Positions 25,043 through 32,896 of a stretch of 64,000 bases of DNA are shown here, one piece after another (position 1 is the stretch's first letter; every line of letters begins with the position of its first letter). The position numbers and the translations under genes are program-made. The notes beneath the pieces were generated by a model. The model was not told the origin of the DNA. It saw only the letters and a list, made by a program, of their open reading frames with translations, and did not search any database. Location: positions 10,031-74,030 of the forward strand of contig JBBQCI010000006.1 in assembly GCA_038318565.1 (NCBI GenBank). The letters are read 5' to 3'. The DNA comes from UBA11346 sp038318565. GTDB lineage: Bacteria > Planctomycetota > UBA11346.

Positions 25043-25737
25043 TGGCTGATCTCCTGGTCATCGCACCGCATCCCGACGACGCCGATATTCATGCCGGCGG
25101 TCTGATCGCGGCGCATGTTCGACTGGGCCGTTCGGTCGTCATTGTTGATGCGACGGCAGGCGAGCTGGGCAGTCGTGGCACGACGGCGATCCGAGCCGCC
25201 GAGGCTGCTGCCGCAGCGACTGACTTGGGCGTTGCCCGCGAACAGCTGGGACTGCCCGATGGCGGTCTGGCCGCTGGCGACCTCGTCCAGCGGGCGGCAA
25301 TCGTCGGAGCCATCCGTCGGCACCAGCCTCGCACGGTCGTCACGCTGTCCGGTCACGCCCGTCATCCCGACCACATCGCCTTGGCAGACCTGGTGCGCGC
25401 CGCGGTCAAGGCAGCAGCGCTCCACAAGCTGCCAGCCCCGGGTGATGCCCCTGCTGCGCCCGATGTGCGTCTGTGGTTTGTCGAAGCTGAACTGCCTGGC
25501 ACGCCGACGCTACTGGTGCCGCTGACCACGGCCGATTGGCAATGCAAGATGCGTGCGGTCGGCCGCTATGGCAGCCAGCTGGCTGGCAGCGGACCGGAAA
25601 CGACGATCAGCCGGCCTGGTTTTTCCTCCTGGATCGAAGCCCGTGGACGTGCTTGGGGCTGGCAGGCCGGGGCCGATTACGCTGAAGCCTTGAGCGGCCC
25701 CGAGGCGGCGCGCACGGCGGACTTGTGCGCCATCTGA
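25042..25737 (+). CDS. bshB1: PIG-L/LmbE-family deacetylase, BshB1-like
   Basis: A 231-residue zinc-dependent N-deacetylase. The metal motif APHPDDADIHAGG occurs at residues 8-20 (usual 'AHPDDxE'), with the third ligand in GHARHPDHIA near 109-118. The product closely follows the BshB1 layout (GELGSRGTTAIRAAEA; CKMRAVGRYGSQ), the enzyme that deacetylates GlcNAc-malate in bacillithiol synthesis. BshA and BshC are not in the window, so the pathway assignment is an inference; other LmbE-family sugars are possible. Overlaps at both ends (TGATG upstream, 13 bases with mutL downstream) show a tight operon. Confidence 0.82.
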   Translation: MADLLVIAPHPDDADIHAGGLIAAHVRLGRSVVIVDATAGELGSRGTTAIRAAEAAAAATDLGVAREQLGLPDGGLAAGDLVQRAAIVGAIRRHQPRTVVTLSGHARHPDHIALADLVRAAVKAAALHKLPAPGDAPAAPDVRLWFVEAELPGTPTLLVPLTTADWQCKMRAVGRYGSQLAGSGPETTISRPGFSSWIEARGRAWGWQAGADYAEALSGPEAARTADLCAI

Positions 25738-27581
25738 CTCCTCCCGAGATCCGGTTGCTTCCGGATCTGGTCGCCAACCAGATCGCCGCTGGCGAGGTCA
25801 TCGAGCGGCCAGCAGCGGTGGTGAAAGAACTGGTCGAGAACAGCCTCGACGCTGGCGCGACGCGCGTGACGGTGCGGATCGAGGACGGCGGCCGGCGGCT
25901 GGTCGAGGTGGTCGACGACGGCCACGGCATGCGTCCAGATCAACTGCGCATGGCTCTCGGACGCCATGCGACCTCGAAGATCACCAGTGCCGAAGATTTG
26001 TTCCGCGTCATGACGCTTGGCTTCCGCGGCGAGGCCCTGCCGTCGATCGCTGCGGTCAGCGAGTGCGAGATCGCCAGCCGCACCCACGAGGTCGATGGCG
26101 GGCATCGCGTCCTGTGGGCCGGAGCCGAGGAACGCAGCGCCGGGCCGTGCGCGATGGCTCCGGGCACCCGCATCAGTGTGCGCAACTTGTTCTGGAACGT
26201 CCCCGCCCGCCTGAAGTTCCTCAAGAGTGAGGCGAGCGAGACCGGGCACATTGCCGAGCAGGTGACGCGCTTCGCCCTCTCGCATCCGCACGTCGCTTTC
26301 CGCCTAGAGGCCGATGGCCGCACCGACCTTGATCTGCCGCCGCAGGAGGAGCTCGACGGACGCATCCGTGCCTTATTTGGCGCTGAATTAGCAGGCGATC
26401 TGTGCGCCGTCGTCGCCGGCGATCCAGGCATGGAGGTCACCGGATTCGCTGCCCATCCCCGGCATGCCAAGCCAACCAGCAAGCGGCAGTATGTCTTCCT
26501 GAACGGGCGGTTCGTGCGCGACAAGTTACTGTTGGCGGCAGTGCGCGACGGCTTCAAGGGCTTTTTGGAACCGCGTCTGCACGGCACGGTATTCCTGCAC
26601 CTGGACGTCGATCCGGCAGCGGTCGACGTCAACGTACATCCGACTAAGCACGAGGTCCGCTTCCGCCGCGATGGCGAGGTCTTTGCTCTGATCAGCAAGG
26701 CGCTGCAGGCGGCCTTGACCGAGCACCAAGGCGGTTTCCGCCTGCTCAGCGCCGAGGATCGCGCCAGACTGCCGGTGTCGCCCATCCTGTCGCGCACCGT
26801 AGTGAAGCCGCCTTTGGCTCCACCTCCGCCAATGGTCGTGGTGCAGGAGCGGTTCATGCCGCAACTGCCGCCGCCAGAGCAACCAGCGCCTCGTCCGCTT
26901 GATGTGCCATCTGTCCGTCATTCGGTCATCGAGAACAGAGTTGCTGCTGCCGAGGTGTCCTACGATCGATCGGCAGCCCGGGCGGAGGTTCGTCCGTCCG
27001 GACAGCCAGCTGCGCTCCCTTCGACCATCCGCCGCTTCTGGCAGGTCAACGACATGTTCCTGGTCATCGAGACCGAACAGGGTCTTCGCGTGGTCGACCA
27101 GCATGCCCTGCATGAGAAGGCGCTGTGGCAGGCGTTGGATGCCTCGGTCGGCGATCTCGCCCATTCCGGCATTCAGCAATTAGCGGTGCCCATCGTGGTC
27201 CAGCTGACCGCGGCCGAGATCGGCAGCGTGTCGTCCCTGTTGCCCGAACTGGGCAAGCATGGCATCGAAGCCGAGCGGTTCGGGCCGTCATCGGTGGCGA
27301 TCCGCGCCCACCCGACCGCACTCTCGCGCTGCAACTGGGCGCGCTTCCTCGCTGATCTGGCCGGCGACGGTGCGGTCGCGGTTGAGCGTCTGAGCGAGCG
27401 TATCCGCCACAGCGCTGCCTGCCATGCCGCGGTCAAGGCCGGTCAACGACTTGATCATGCCCAGCAGGCTGAACTGGTGCGCATGCTGTTCACCCTGGAA
27501 GGTCTCGAGCACTGTCCGCATGGCCGGCCGACCACCCTCGACCTGAGCTGGCCAGAGCTGGCGAAACGCTTCCAACGCTAA
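25725..27581 (+). CDS. mutL: DNA mismatch repair protein MutL
   Basis: A 618-residue GHKL ATPase that links MutS recognition to strand removal. ATPase motifs: VIERPAAVVKELVENSLDAG, DDGHGM, GRHATSKI and GFRGEALPSI. The C-terminal dimerisation domain begins near residue 425 and has endonuclease-type motifs: VDQHALHEKALW, ACHAAVKAG, and CPHGRPT near the C-terminus. In the DQHA(X2)E(X4)E motif the last Glu is replaced by Gln (DQHALHEKALWQ). The start is GTG 25725, inside the end of the deacetylase gene (13-base overlap). The Pro-rich linker (about 355-390) is typical. A large hairpin follows four bases after the stop region. Confidence 0.96.
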   Translation: MRHLTPPEIRLLPDLVANQIAAGEVIERPAAVVKELVENSLDAGATRVTVRIEDGGRRLVEVVDDGHGMRPDQLRMALGRHATSKITSAEDLFRVMTLGFRGEALPSIAAVSECEIASRTHEVDGGHRVLWAGAEERSAGPCAMAPGTRISVRNLFWNVPARLKFLKSEASETGHIAEQVTRFALSHPHVAFRLEADGRTDLDLPPQEELDGRIRALFGAELAGDLCAVVAGDPGMEVTGFAAHPRHAKPTSKRQYVFLNGRFVRDKLLLAAVRDGFKGFLEPRLHGTVFLHLDVDPAAVDVNVHPTKHEVRFRRDGEVFALISKALQAALTEHQGGFRLLSAEDRARLPVSPILSRTVVKPPLAPPPPMVVVQERFMPQLPPPEQPAPRPLDVPSVRHSVIENRVAAAEVSYDRSAARAEVRPSGQPAALPSTIRRFWQVNDMFLVIETEQGLRVVDQHALHEKALWQALDASVGDLAHSGIQQLAVPIVVQLTAAEIGSVSSLLPELGKHGIEAERFGPSSVAIRAHPTALSRCNWARFLADLAGDGAVAVERLSERIRHSAACHAAVKAGQRLDHAQQAELVRMLFTLEGLEHCPHGRPTTLDLSWPELAKRFQR

Positions 27582-27584
27582 GCA

Positions 27585-27658
27585 ACGGAGCGCGGCCAGT
27601 TTGGTGGCCCGGGAGTGCATAAAACGAAAAAGCCCCGGCGAAACTGGCCGCGCTCCGT
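27585..27658. terminator. Large hairpin downstream of mutL (18-bp perfect arms)
   Basis: Arms acggagcgcggccagttt (27585-27602) and its exact complement (27641-27658) enclose 38 bases. These contain a second CCGGG/CCCGG pairing and an A-rich stretch (aaaacgaaaaag). It lies just after the mutL stop and probably served as the shared terminator of mutL and a convergent gene. The end of the second arm overlaps another hairpin (27655-27676), so the two folds exclude each other. A group II intron-like 5' sequence, GTGCGCC, starts at 27657. Confidence 0.7.
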
Positions 27659-27975
27659 GCGCCCATCAGCGCACGGCACGTGTGGGGTACAAGCCCCTGT
27701 ACCGACCGGAGAGTGTATCGAGTTGCATCTTGCCTTACACGAACGAGGGGGGTAGTTTTTACTCTGATGCTGCGGGGACTTGTCTCCGGGTCTCCGCCTA
27801 GCCAACGCCTTTGGGATTCCTGCATGCGGTCTCGAGACGTCTGGCCCGATCGGTTTGCGACCCGGATTCGACACGGACGTCTGCTGGTAAATCATCCCCT
27901 CAGCCGGTATCGCCACCGCGATCCAGGCTGTAGGACTGCGGCGTCCGACCGAGGTGTCGTGGCGCTGCCTGCGGT
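27657..27975 (+). ncRNA. Noncoding 319-base region, possible group II intron 5' domains
   Basis: No convincing gene on either strand. The stretch starts GTGCGCCCATC, like the GUGYG 5' end of bacterial group II introns, directly at a terminator stem, the usual class C target. It then has a small stem ggggtacaagcccc (cf. the 'GGTGCAAGTCC' loop of domain I) and TAGCCAACGCCTTTGGG near 27798-27814 (cf. 'TAGCCTAACGCAAGGG' of domain I). Further pairings include ccgtgcgc/gcgcacgg (27655-27676) and agacgt/acgtct (around 27836-27886). With the clear domain V/VI at 31479-31551 it may be the front end of an intron. The match is by eye and much weaker than for domain V. Confidence 0.4.
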
Positions 27976-30852
27976 ATGTCCGCCAGCGGGCGCCCAGCCG
28001 TGAGCAGCGAGCGTCCTCCTCTTTTCGATGGGCCATCACGAGACGCACCAGCGGGCCGCGACGACCTGGCGCAGCAATTGGACGAGCTGCGGTTGCGCCA
28101 GCAGCAACTGGAACGCGAAAACGAGATTCTGCGCCAGAACGCCGAGCGCTATCGCAGCTACTCCGATCACCTCGCCGATGCTGTATTCGTTCATGATTCC
28201 GCCGGACGCTTCGTCGAGGTCAACCGCCAAGCCTGCGCCAGTCTCGGGTACACGCGGGACGAACTTCTGGCCATGACCGTCTTCGACATCGAGCAGGATG
28301 TCGACTTCGCCACCGCCCAGGCAACGTGGAGCCGCCTCACCACCGATCAGCGCTTCACCCTCGAAGCACATCAACGCCGCAAGGACGGCACCGTCTTTCC
28401 CGTCGAGATCACCTTTAACTGCTTCGAAGTCGCAGGCCAGCGCCTGGTCCAGAGACAGACCCGAGATGTCGCCGAACGCTCGTCGCTACATCAAGAATTG
28501 ACGGCGATTGAACAGAGATATCGCACGTTGTTTGATGTCGCACCTGTGCCCTTCGCGCTCAATGATGCGTCGCAACGTATCCTGCGGTTGAATGCGGCCT
28601 TCATTCAGACATTCGGCTATACCTTGGAGGACATCCCAACCCTGGCCGACTGGTGGTCTAGAGCCTATCCCGATCCGGACTACCGCCGGTGGGTGGACAA
28701 GACCTGGCAGCAGCATCTGGATACGGCCGCGCGCAACGGCACCACCTTTGAGCCGATGGAACTCACCATCCGCTGCAAGGATGGTTCGCAGGTTGTAGCC
28801 CTGGTCGGAGCCGAGGCCTTGGCGGGATCGGCGGACGGTTTGCACCTGGTGATGCTGCACGATATCAGCACGCGCCAAAAGGCTGATGCGGCGCTACGCG
28901 AATTGGCAGAGCACCAAACCGCCATCCTCGATGCCCTGCCGGCGCATATCGCCCTGCTCGATCCGCATGGCGTCATTATGGCGGTGAACAGCAGCTGGCG
29001 GTATTTTGCCTCAGCCAACGCCTTGCAGAGCACGGATTTCTGTGTCGGACGCAACTACCTCAAGGTGTGCGATTCGGCGGCCGGTGACTGTTCTCAGGAG
29101 GCGCGACAGGTCGCTGATGGGCTGCGCGCCGTACTGAGTGGATCGCAGCGTGATTTCTCCATCGAATACCCCTGCCACTCGCCAGACACGAAGCGCTGGT
29201 TCCGGCTGATGGCCACCCGTCTGCATCAGGAGCGCCTCGCCGGGGTGGTGGTCATGCACGTCAATGTTACCGATCGACGGCTGGCCGAGGAGGGGCTGCG
29301 CCGCAACACGCTCTTGCTCGAGGATTCGCAATCCACCGCGCAGGTGGGAGGCTGGGAACTCGATCTTGCCACCAATGACCTGTTCTGGACCGCCGAGACC
29401 TATCGCATCCATGACACCTCGCAGGCGGAATTCAATCCGACTGTGGATGCCGCCGTCGGTTATTTCCTGCCTGAATCCAGGCGAATCATCTCCCTGGCGT
29501 TGCAAGCTGCAATGGAACTCGGTGAAGGCTATGATCTGGTGTTGGAAGCCCTGACCATCAAGGGCCGCAGGATCGACGTGCGTACCACCTGCAAAGTGAC
29601 GCTGCACGAAGGTCGCCCAGCTAAACTGACCGGTATCTTCCAGGACATCACCGAGCAGATGCAGGCGGCCGAGGTGAAGAAGCAGCTGGAGGCGCAGCTC
29701 TTTCAGGCGATGAAGATGGAATCTTTAGGTGTTTTGGCGGGCGGCATTGCGCATGACTTCAACAACATTCTGACCGCGATCCTGGGCTACACCAATCTGG
29801 CCATGCAATGGAACGCCACGGATGTGCGCACGGTCAAGGCATTGGGACAGGTCATCGCCGCGGGCGATCGTGCCCAAGACCTGGTCAAGCAGATCCTCAG
29901 CTTCAGCCGGCGTGGCGTGCAGACCCAGACGCTTTGTGATCTCGGTCAATTGGTCGAGGAGGTTGGTGCGTTGATGCAGGTCGGACGTCCCCGCAATATC
30001 GCCTATCAGGTGAGCGGGACGGAGCAGAAATATCTCATCCTGGGTGACTCCTCGCAGATGCACCAAGTGCTGACCAATCTCTGCGTCAATGCCATCCAGG
30101 CCATGCCTGACGGCGGACGCCTCGCGGTCTTGCTGGATGCCTGCTCGTTCGCTCTAGGGCAGCCGCGACCACATGCCGCCCTGCGCGACGAGCACTATTG
30201 TCGGATCCAGGTGCAGGACAGCGGCACGGGCATCCCCGCCCATATCCAGGCACGGATTTTTGAACCGTTTTTCTCCACCAAAGGCGCGCAGGGCACCGGA
30301 CTCGGCTTGTCCGTCGTCCATGGAATCCTTACCGGCCATCGCGGGGCCATCACTGTCGATTCGCAGGTCGGCACCGGCACTGTCTTCACCGTCTACTTGC
30401 CGACGGTCACGGCCGAGACTCGCATCCCAAGCGATCGGCAACCCGCCACACCCATGGCCGCCGGACGCGTTCTGTTGATCGCCGAAACGGCGTCATTGCG
30501 GTTACTGACGCAGGACATGCTGACGCAGATGGGCTACATCGTCGATGCCTATGCGCAGCCGGCGCTGGCCTTGGCAGCACTAGCCGATCTCACACGCAAC
30601 TATGATCTGGTTCTCAGCGAGTTCGCCATGACAGAGCTGAGTGGTCTTCAGGTCTGCGAGAAACTCCGCGCATTGCAACGGACCATCCCGATCGGCGTGA
30701 TGGCACCGGTCCTGACAGAGTCAGACTGGGCCAGCCTCAAGGCTGCCGACGCGTCGTTCATCCTCACCGCTCCATTCTCCTATTTCGAACTGGCGAGGGA
30801 GATATCACAATCCATCATGCATGGAATGGCGTCGTCCAAGGAGCCACTGTGA
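27976..30852 (+). CDS. Hybrid histidine kinase with four PAS-like domains and a pseudo-receiver
   Basis: A 958-residue soluble kinase with no membrane span. After a coiled-coil start (LDELRLRQQQLERENEI) come PAS-like units at about 58-170, 180-300, 310-435 and 445-560. Then a HisKA domain has phospho-acceptor His593 (GGIAHDFNNILTAILGY), and an HATPase domain (about 680-805) has NLCVNAIQAMPDGG, DSGTGIP and KGAQGTGLGLSVVHGIL. The C-terminal receiver-like domain (about 830-945) has lost its acceptor: the Asp position is Glu882 (LVLSEFAMTE), the acidic pair is gone (LLIAETAS) and the KP motif reads TAP. It overlaps the response regulator gene (GTGA), its likely partner. ATG 27976 or GTG about 24 bases on could start it. 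Confidence 0.92.
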   Translation: MSASGRPAVSSERPPLFDGPSRDAPAGRDDLAQQLDELRLRQQQLERENEILRQNAERYRSYSDHLADAVFVHDSAGRFVEVNRQACASLGYTRDELLAMTVFDIEQDVDFATAQATWSRLTTDQRFTLEAHQRRKDGTVFPVEITFNCFEVAGQRLVQRQTRDVAERSSLHQELTAIEQRYRTLFDVAPVPFALNDASQRILRLNAAFIQTFGYTLEDIPTLADWWSRAYPDPDYRRWVDKTWQQHLDTAARNGTTFEPMELTIRCKDGSQVVALVGAEALAGSADGLHLVMLHDISTRQKADAALRELAEHQTAILDALPAHIALLDPHGVIMAVNSSWRYFASANALQSTDFCVGRNYLKVCDSAAGDCSQEARQVADGLRAVLSGSQRDFSIEYPCHSPDTKRWFRLMATRLHQERLAGVVVMHVNVTDRRLAEEGLRRNTLLLEDSQSTAQVGGWELDLATNDLFWTAETYRIHDTSQAEFNPTVDAAVGYFLPESRRIISLALQAAMELGEGYDLVLEALTIKGRRIDVRTTCKVTLHEGRPAKLTGIFQDITEQMQAAEVKKQLEAQLFQAMKMESLGVLAGGIAHDFNNILTAILGYTNLAMQWNATDVRTVKALGQVIAAGDRAQDLVKQILSFSRRGVQTQTLCDLGQLVEEVGALMQVGRPRNIAYQVSGTEQKYLILGDSSQMHQVLTNLCVNAIQAMPDGGRLAVLLDACSFALGQPRPHAALRDEHYCRIQVQDSGTGIPAHIQARIFEPFFSTKGAQGTGLGLSVVHGILTGHRGAITVDSQVGTGTVFTVYLPTVTAETRIPSDRQPATPMAAGRVLLIAETASLRLLTQDMLTQMGYIVDAYAQPALALAALADLTRNYDLVLSEFAMTELSGLQVCEKLRALQRTIPIGVMAPVLTESDWASLKAADASFILTAPFSYFELAREISQSIMHGMASSKEPL

Positions 30853-31241
30853 AGTCCCACCGCATCCTGCTGGTCGATGACGATCCAGCCATTGCCGAAC
30901 TGCTGCGCATCCATTTCGAGGCCGACGGTTTCGACGTTGAAGTCGCCGACAATGGCAAGGCGGCGATGGCGCTGTTGAACAGCAGGCCATTCGACCTGAT
31001 CATCACCGACTTATTCATGCCCGACATGGATGGCCTGGAACTGATCAAAGAACTTCCCCGCAAACACAGCGCCATCAAGATTATCGCGGTGTCTGGTGGT
31101 GGCTCTGCACTGAGTGCCGAGGTATTCCTCAAGATCGCCCAATATCATAGTGGGGTAGTTAGGACCTTCGAGAAGCCCTACGCATGCGGCGACCTAGTGC
31201 AGGCGGCCAAGGACATCCTGATGCCGGTGTGCAATACCTGA
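30849..31241 (+). CDS. Single-domain response regulator (CheY-like)
   Basis: A 130-residue receiver without output domain. The acidic pocket (LLVDDDP), acceptor Asp (IITDLFMPDMDG, about residue 53), the switch Ser (VSGGG, in place of Thr) and Lys (FEKPY) are all present, so unlike the pseudo-receiver of the kinase it should be phosphorylatable. The GTG start overlaps the kinase stop by four bases; the two genes are translationally coupled and are probably a cognate pair, with signal passing to a diffusible receiver. The target of the receiver is not in the window. No promoter or output gene follows; the next 237 bases are noncoding and end in a group II intron domain V. Confidence 0.93.
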   Translation: MKSHRILLVDDDPAIAELLRIHFEADGFDVEVADNGKAAMALLNSRPFDLIITDLFMPDMDGLELIKELPRKHSAIKIIAVSGGGSALSAEVFLKIAQYHSGVVRTFEKPYACGDLVQAAKDILMPVCNT

Positions 31242-31478
31242 CCATCGTCGCGTTGGCGGGGGATCCATTCGCGCACACAGTCCGCAAAGGGGGTCCAGAC
31301 GGAGGACGATGGTATGGCTGCACGACAAGGTGTTCTGCGAACGGACTCTTCGGGCGGCCTGGCGGCCGGGGCCAAAATCGATGGCCAAAGGCCTTCTTCG
31401 CCGGCCTAGGACTCTTCTCGCTCGGAGAGGCCCACCGCCGGTTCCTTCAGCCCTGTTGAGGACAACACGACAACCGGA
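31242..31478 (+). other. Noncoding spacer before the group II domain V
   Basis: I see no gene here. The stretch is GC-rich with short inverted repeats (for example cggcctggcggccgggg). One reading frame runs through it and into domain V as a typical artefactual translation ending in TTRQPESRMRAIRQYGSEGG, a string often found when the 3' end of group II introns is translated. That supports the region being the distal part of intron domain IV. No reverse transcriptase or maturase remnant is recognisable. Confidence 0.5.
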
Positions 31479-31551
31479 GAGCCGTATGCGGGCAATCCGC
31501 CAGTACGGTTCGGAGGGAGGGGCGGCCCGAAAGGACCGTCCCTACCCCTAT
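31479..31551 (+). mobile_element. Group II intron 3' end: domain V and domain VI
   Basis: Domain V spans 31479-31511: GAGCCGTATG opens it and AGTACGGTTC closes it, with the AGC catalytic triad and a GCAA tetraloop at the tip (CGG-GCAA-TCCG). Domain VI spans about 31513-31549: a stem of GGGAGGGG against CCCTACCCC capped by a CC-GAAA-GG hairpin, with A31544 unpaired. This is the expected branch-point adenosine, seven bases from an AT (31550-31551) that would be the intron's 3' end. The fold is by eye but every hallmark is there. It is like bacterial class C introns. No intron-encoded protein lies within the window's adjacent region. Confidence 0.82.
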
Positions 31552-32792
31552 CATTCCTTCGGCGGGACGATCTGGGTCGGCAGGGTGCCGTCTGCCGGTT
31601 TGACTTCGGCTGCAGGAGCCGGAGCTGGCGCAGGCGCAGGCTGACCTGCCTCTTCGCGTTTTGCTTCGTCTTCCAGCTCCTTTGCCAGCTTGTCGAGGTC
31701 TTCGAGATCTTCGTCATCCCAGTAATCGTCTTCGCGGACGACCAGGTAGGTCAGCATGCCGCCGCCGATGAACAAGTTCAGGCAGTAGCCGAGAATCAGG
31801 GCGCCAACCAGCACCTGCCAGCAGCCGGCGATCAGGCCCGAACCCCAACGGTAGAAACCGTCTGTCTCGGTGCGGCTGTATTCATAGCCGCCGCCAAACG
31901 AGTAGCTCCGAGTCTGCTGCTGCAGCATGACCTTGCCCATGGCGACCGGATCCACCCACGACAGCGCCCGCACCGAGAGCTCCTGGGCGCGGTCCTCGAC
32001 CCGCGCCGGATCGGAACGGCCGGACTCGGATCCCCACACCGGCTGGTTCACAGCTGAGAAGCGCAGGTAGCTTCCGGCCGTTTGGCACAGGCCATAAGCG
32101 AACCAGATGAAGACGCCGGTCAGGGCCAAGCTGGCCACCAGGATATGCGGGCGGGTGCCGACCGCTTCGATGGTGTCGACGACGTTGTCGAACCAGCCGT
32201 GGCGGCGGACCGCGACGATGGCCGGGAACACGAACATACCAAACAGCACGGCGATGCTCAGCAGCAGGGCGAAGATAGCGGCGAAGAATCCGAGCGGGTA
32301 GAGCAGCGCGTAGACCAGGCCACCAGCGTAGGGGATCGAGCCGACGAACAGCGGGAACCAGATCAGCAGGCCATGAACGGCGGCGACCAGCACAGCCAGG
32401 AACACCGGCACCAGGATGGCAGCCAGGATCCGTCCCTTGAACTGTCCAAGCGCCTCGCTGAAGGAGAGGAACTCGTCATCGAGCAGGTCTGCCTTCATGA
32501 ACACGGCGACCAGGGTGGCGCCAAGCCCGAAGATGATCAGGCCGGCGACCAGGAAGCCGATCGATACAGGCCAGATCCATGAGCCGAGGTCGGGAGCGAT
32601 GACCCCGAAGAGGTGGGTCCACAGCCCCAGGACCAGCAGTGTCGCAGCCGATACCGCCATGCACTTCGGCTTGAACGCCAGCATAGGGGCGGTGAAGAGG
32701 TCCTTCCAGGTCCACGTGCGCGGCTCAGGCTTCCACTCGGCGGGGGCTTGGGCGTTCTCGGGGCTGTTGGCGGCCGGCTGCTGTGCGCTCAT
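31551..32792 (-). CDS. Polytopic membrane protein, acidic Pro/Ala-rich C-terminus
   Basis: Not assigned to a named family. The 413-residue protein has a Pro/Ala/Gln-rich cytoplasmic start, about six hydrophobic segments between residues 45 and 240, a soluble stretch (SAVNQPVWGSESGRSDPARV...), a last pair of spans around 330-370, and a strongly acidic tail (DDYWDDEDLEDLDKLAKEL) with an Ala-Pro repeat. ATG 32792 (MSAQQP) is used; the earlier open frame is not protein-like. It is convergent with the kinase/regulator block; its stop codon (31551-31553) touches the inferred 3' end of the group II element on the other strand. Function unknown. Confidence 0.75.
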   Translation of the reverse strand: MSAQQPAANSPENAQAPAEWKPEPRTWTWKDLFTAPMLAFKPKCMAVSAATLLVLGLWTHLFGVIAPDLGSWIWPVSIGFLVAGLIIFGLGATLVAVFMKADLLDDEFLSFSEALGQFKGRILAAILVPVFLAVLVAAVHGLLIWFPLFVGSIPYAGGLVYALLYPLGFFAAIFALLLSIAVLFGMFVFPAIVAVRRHGWFDNVVDTIEAVGTRPHILVASLALTGVFIWFAYGLCQTAGSYLRFSAVNQPVWGSESGRSDPARVEDRAQELSVRALSWVDPVAMGKVMLQQQTRSYSFGGGYEYSRTETDGFYRWGSGLIAGCWQVLVGALILGYCLNLFIGGGMLTYLVVREDDYWDDEDLEDLDKLAKELEDEAKREEAGQPAPAPAPAPAAEVKPADGTLPTQIVPPKE

Positions 32793-32896
32793 GGGCTGGG
32801 AAGCTAGGTGGTTGTCCGGCAGCGGCAACCCGTCGTTGGAGCATCGTCCGTACGGACAGTCCTTGGCACCCGGCCCGGCCGGTGTACACCTAGGGA

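Noticed and set aside
27657..27975. tmRNA, 6S RNA, SRP RNA or RNase P RNA in the noncoding stretch upstream of the kinase
   Set aside because: On neither strand did I find the tmRNA tag and acceptor arm, the SRP GGAAGG/loop core, the RNase P 'GAGGAAAGTCC' core or the long 6S bubble. The GTGCG start and domain V downstream point to a group II-like RNA instead.
31309..31644. A 111-codon open frame across the domain V region
   Set aside because: Its product contains TTRQPESRMRAIRQYGSEGG, which is the usual meaningless translation of a group II intron 3' end, and it runs into the membrane-protein gene on the other strand.
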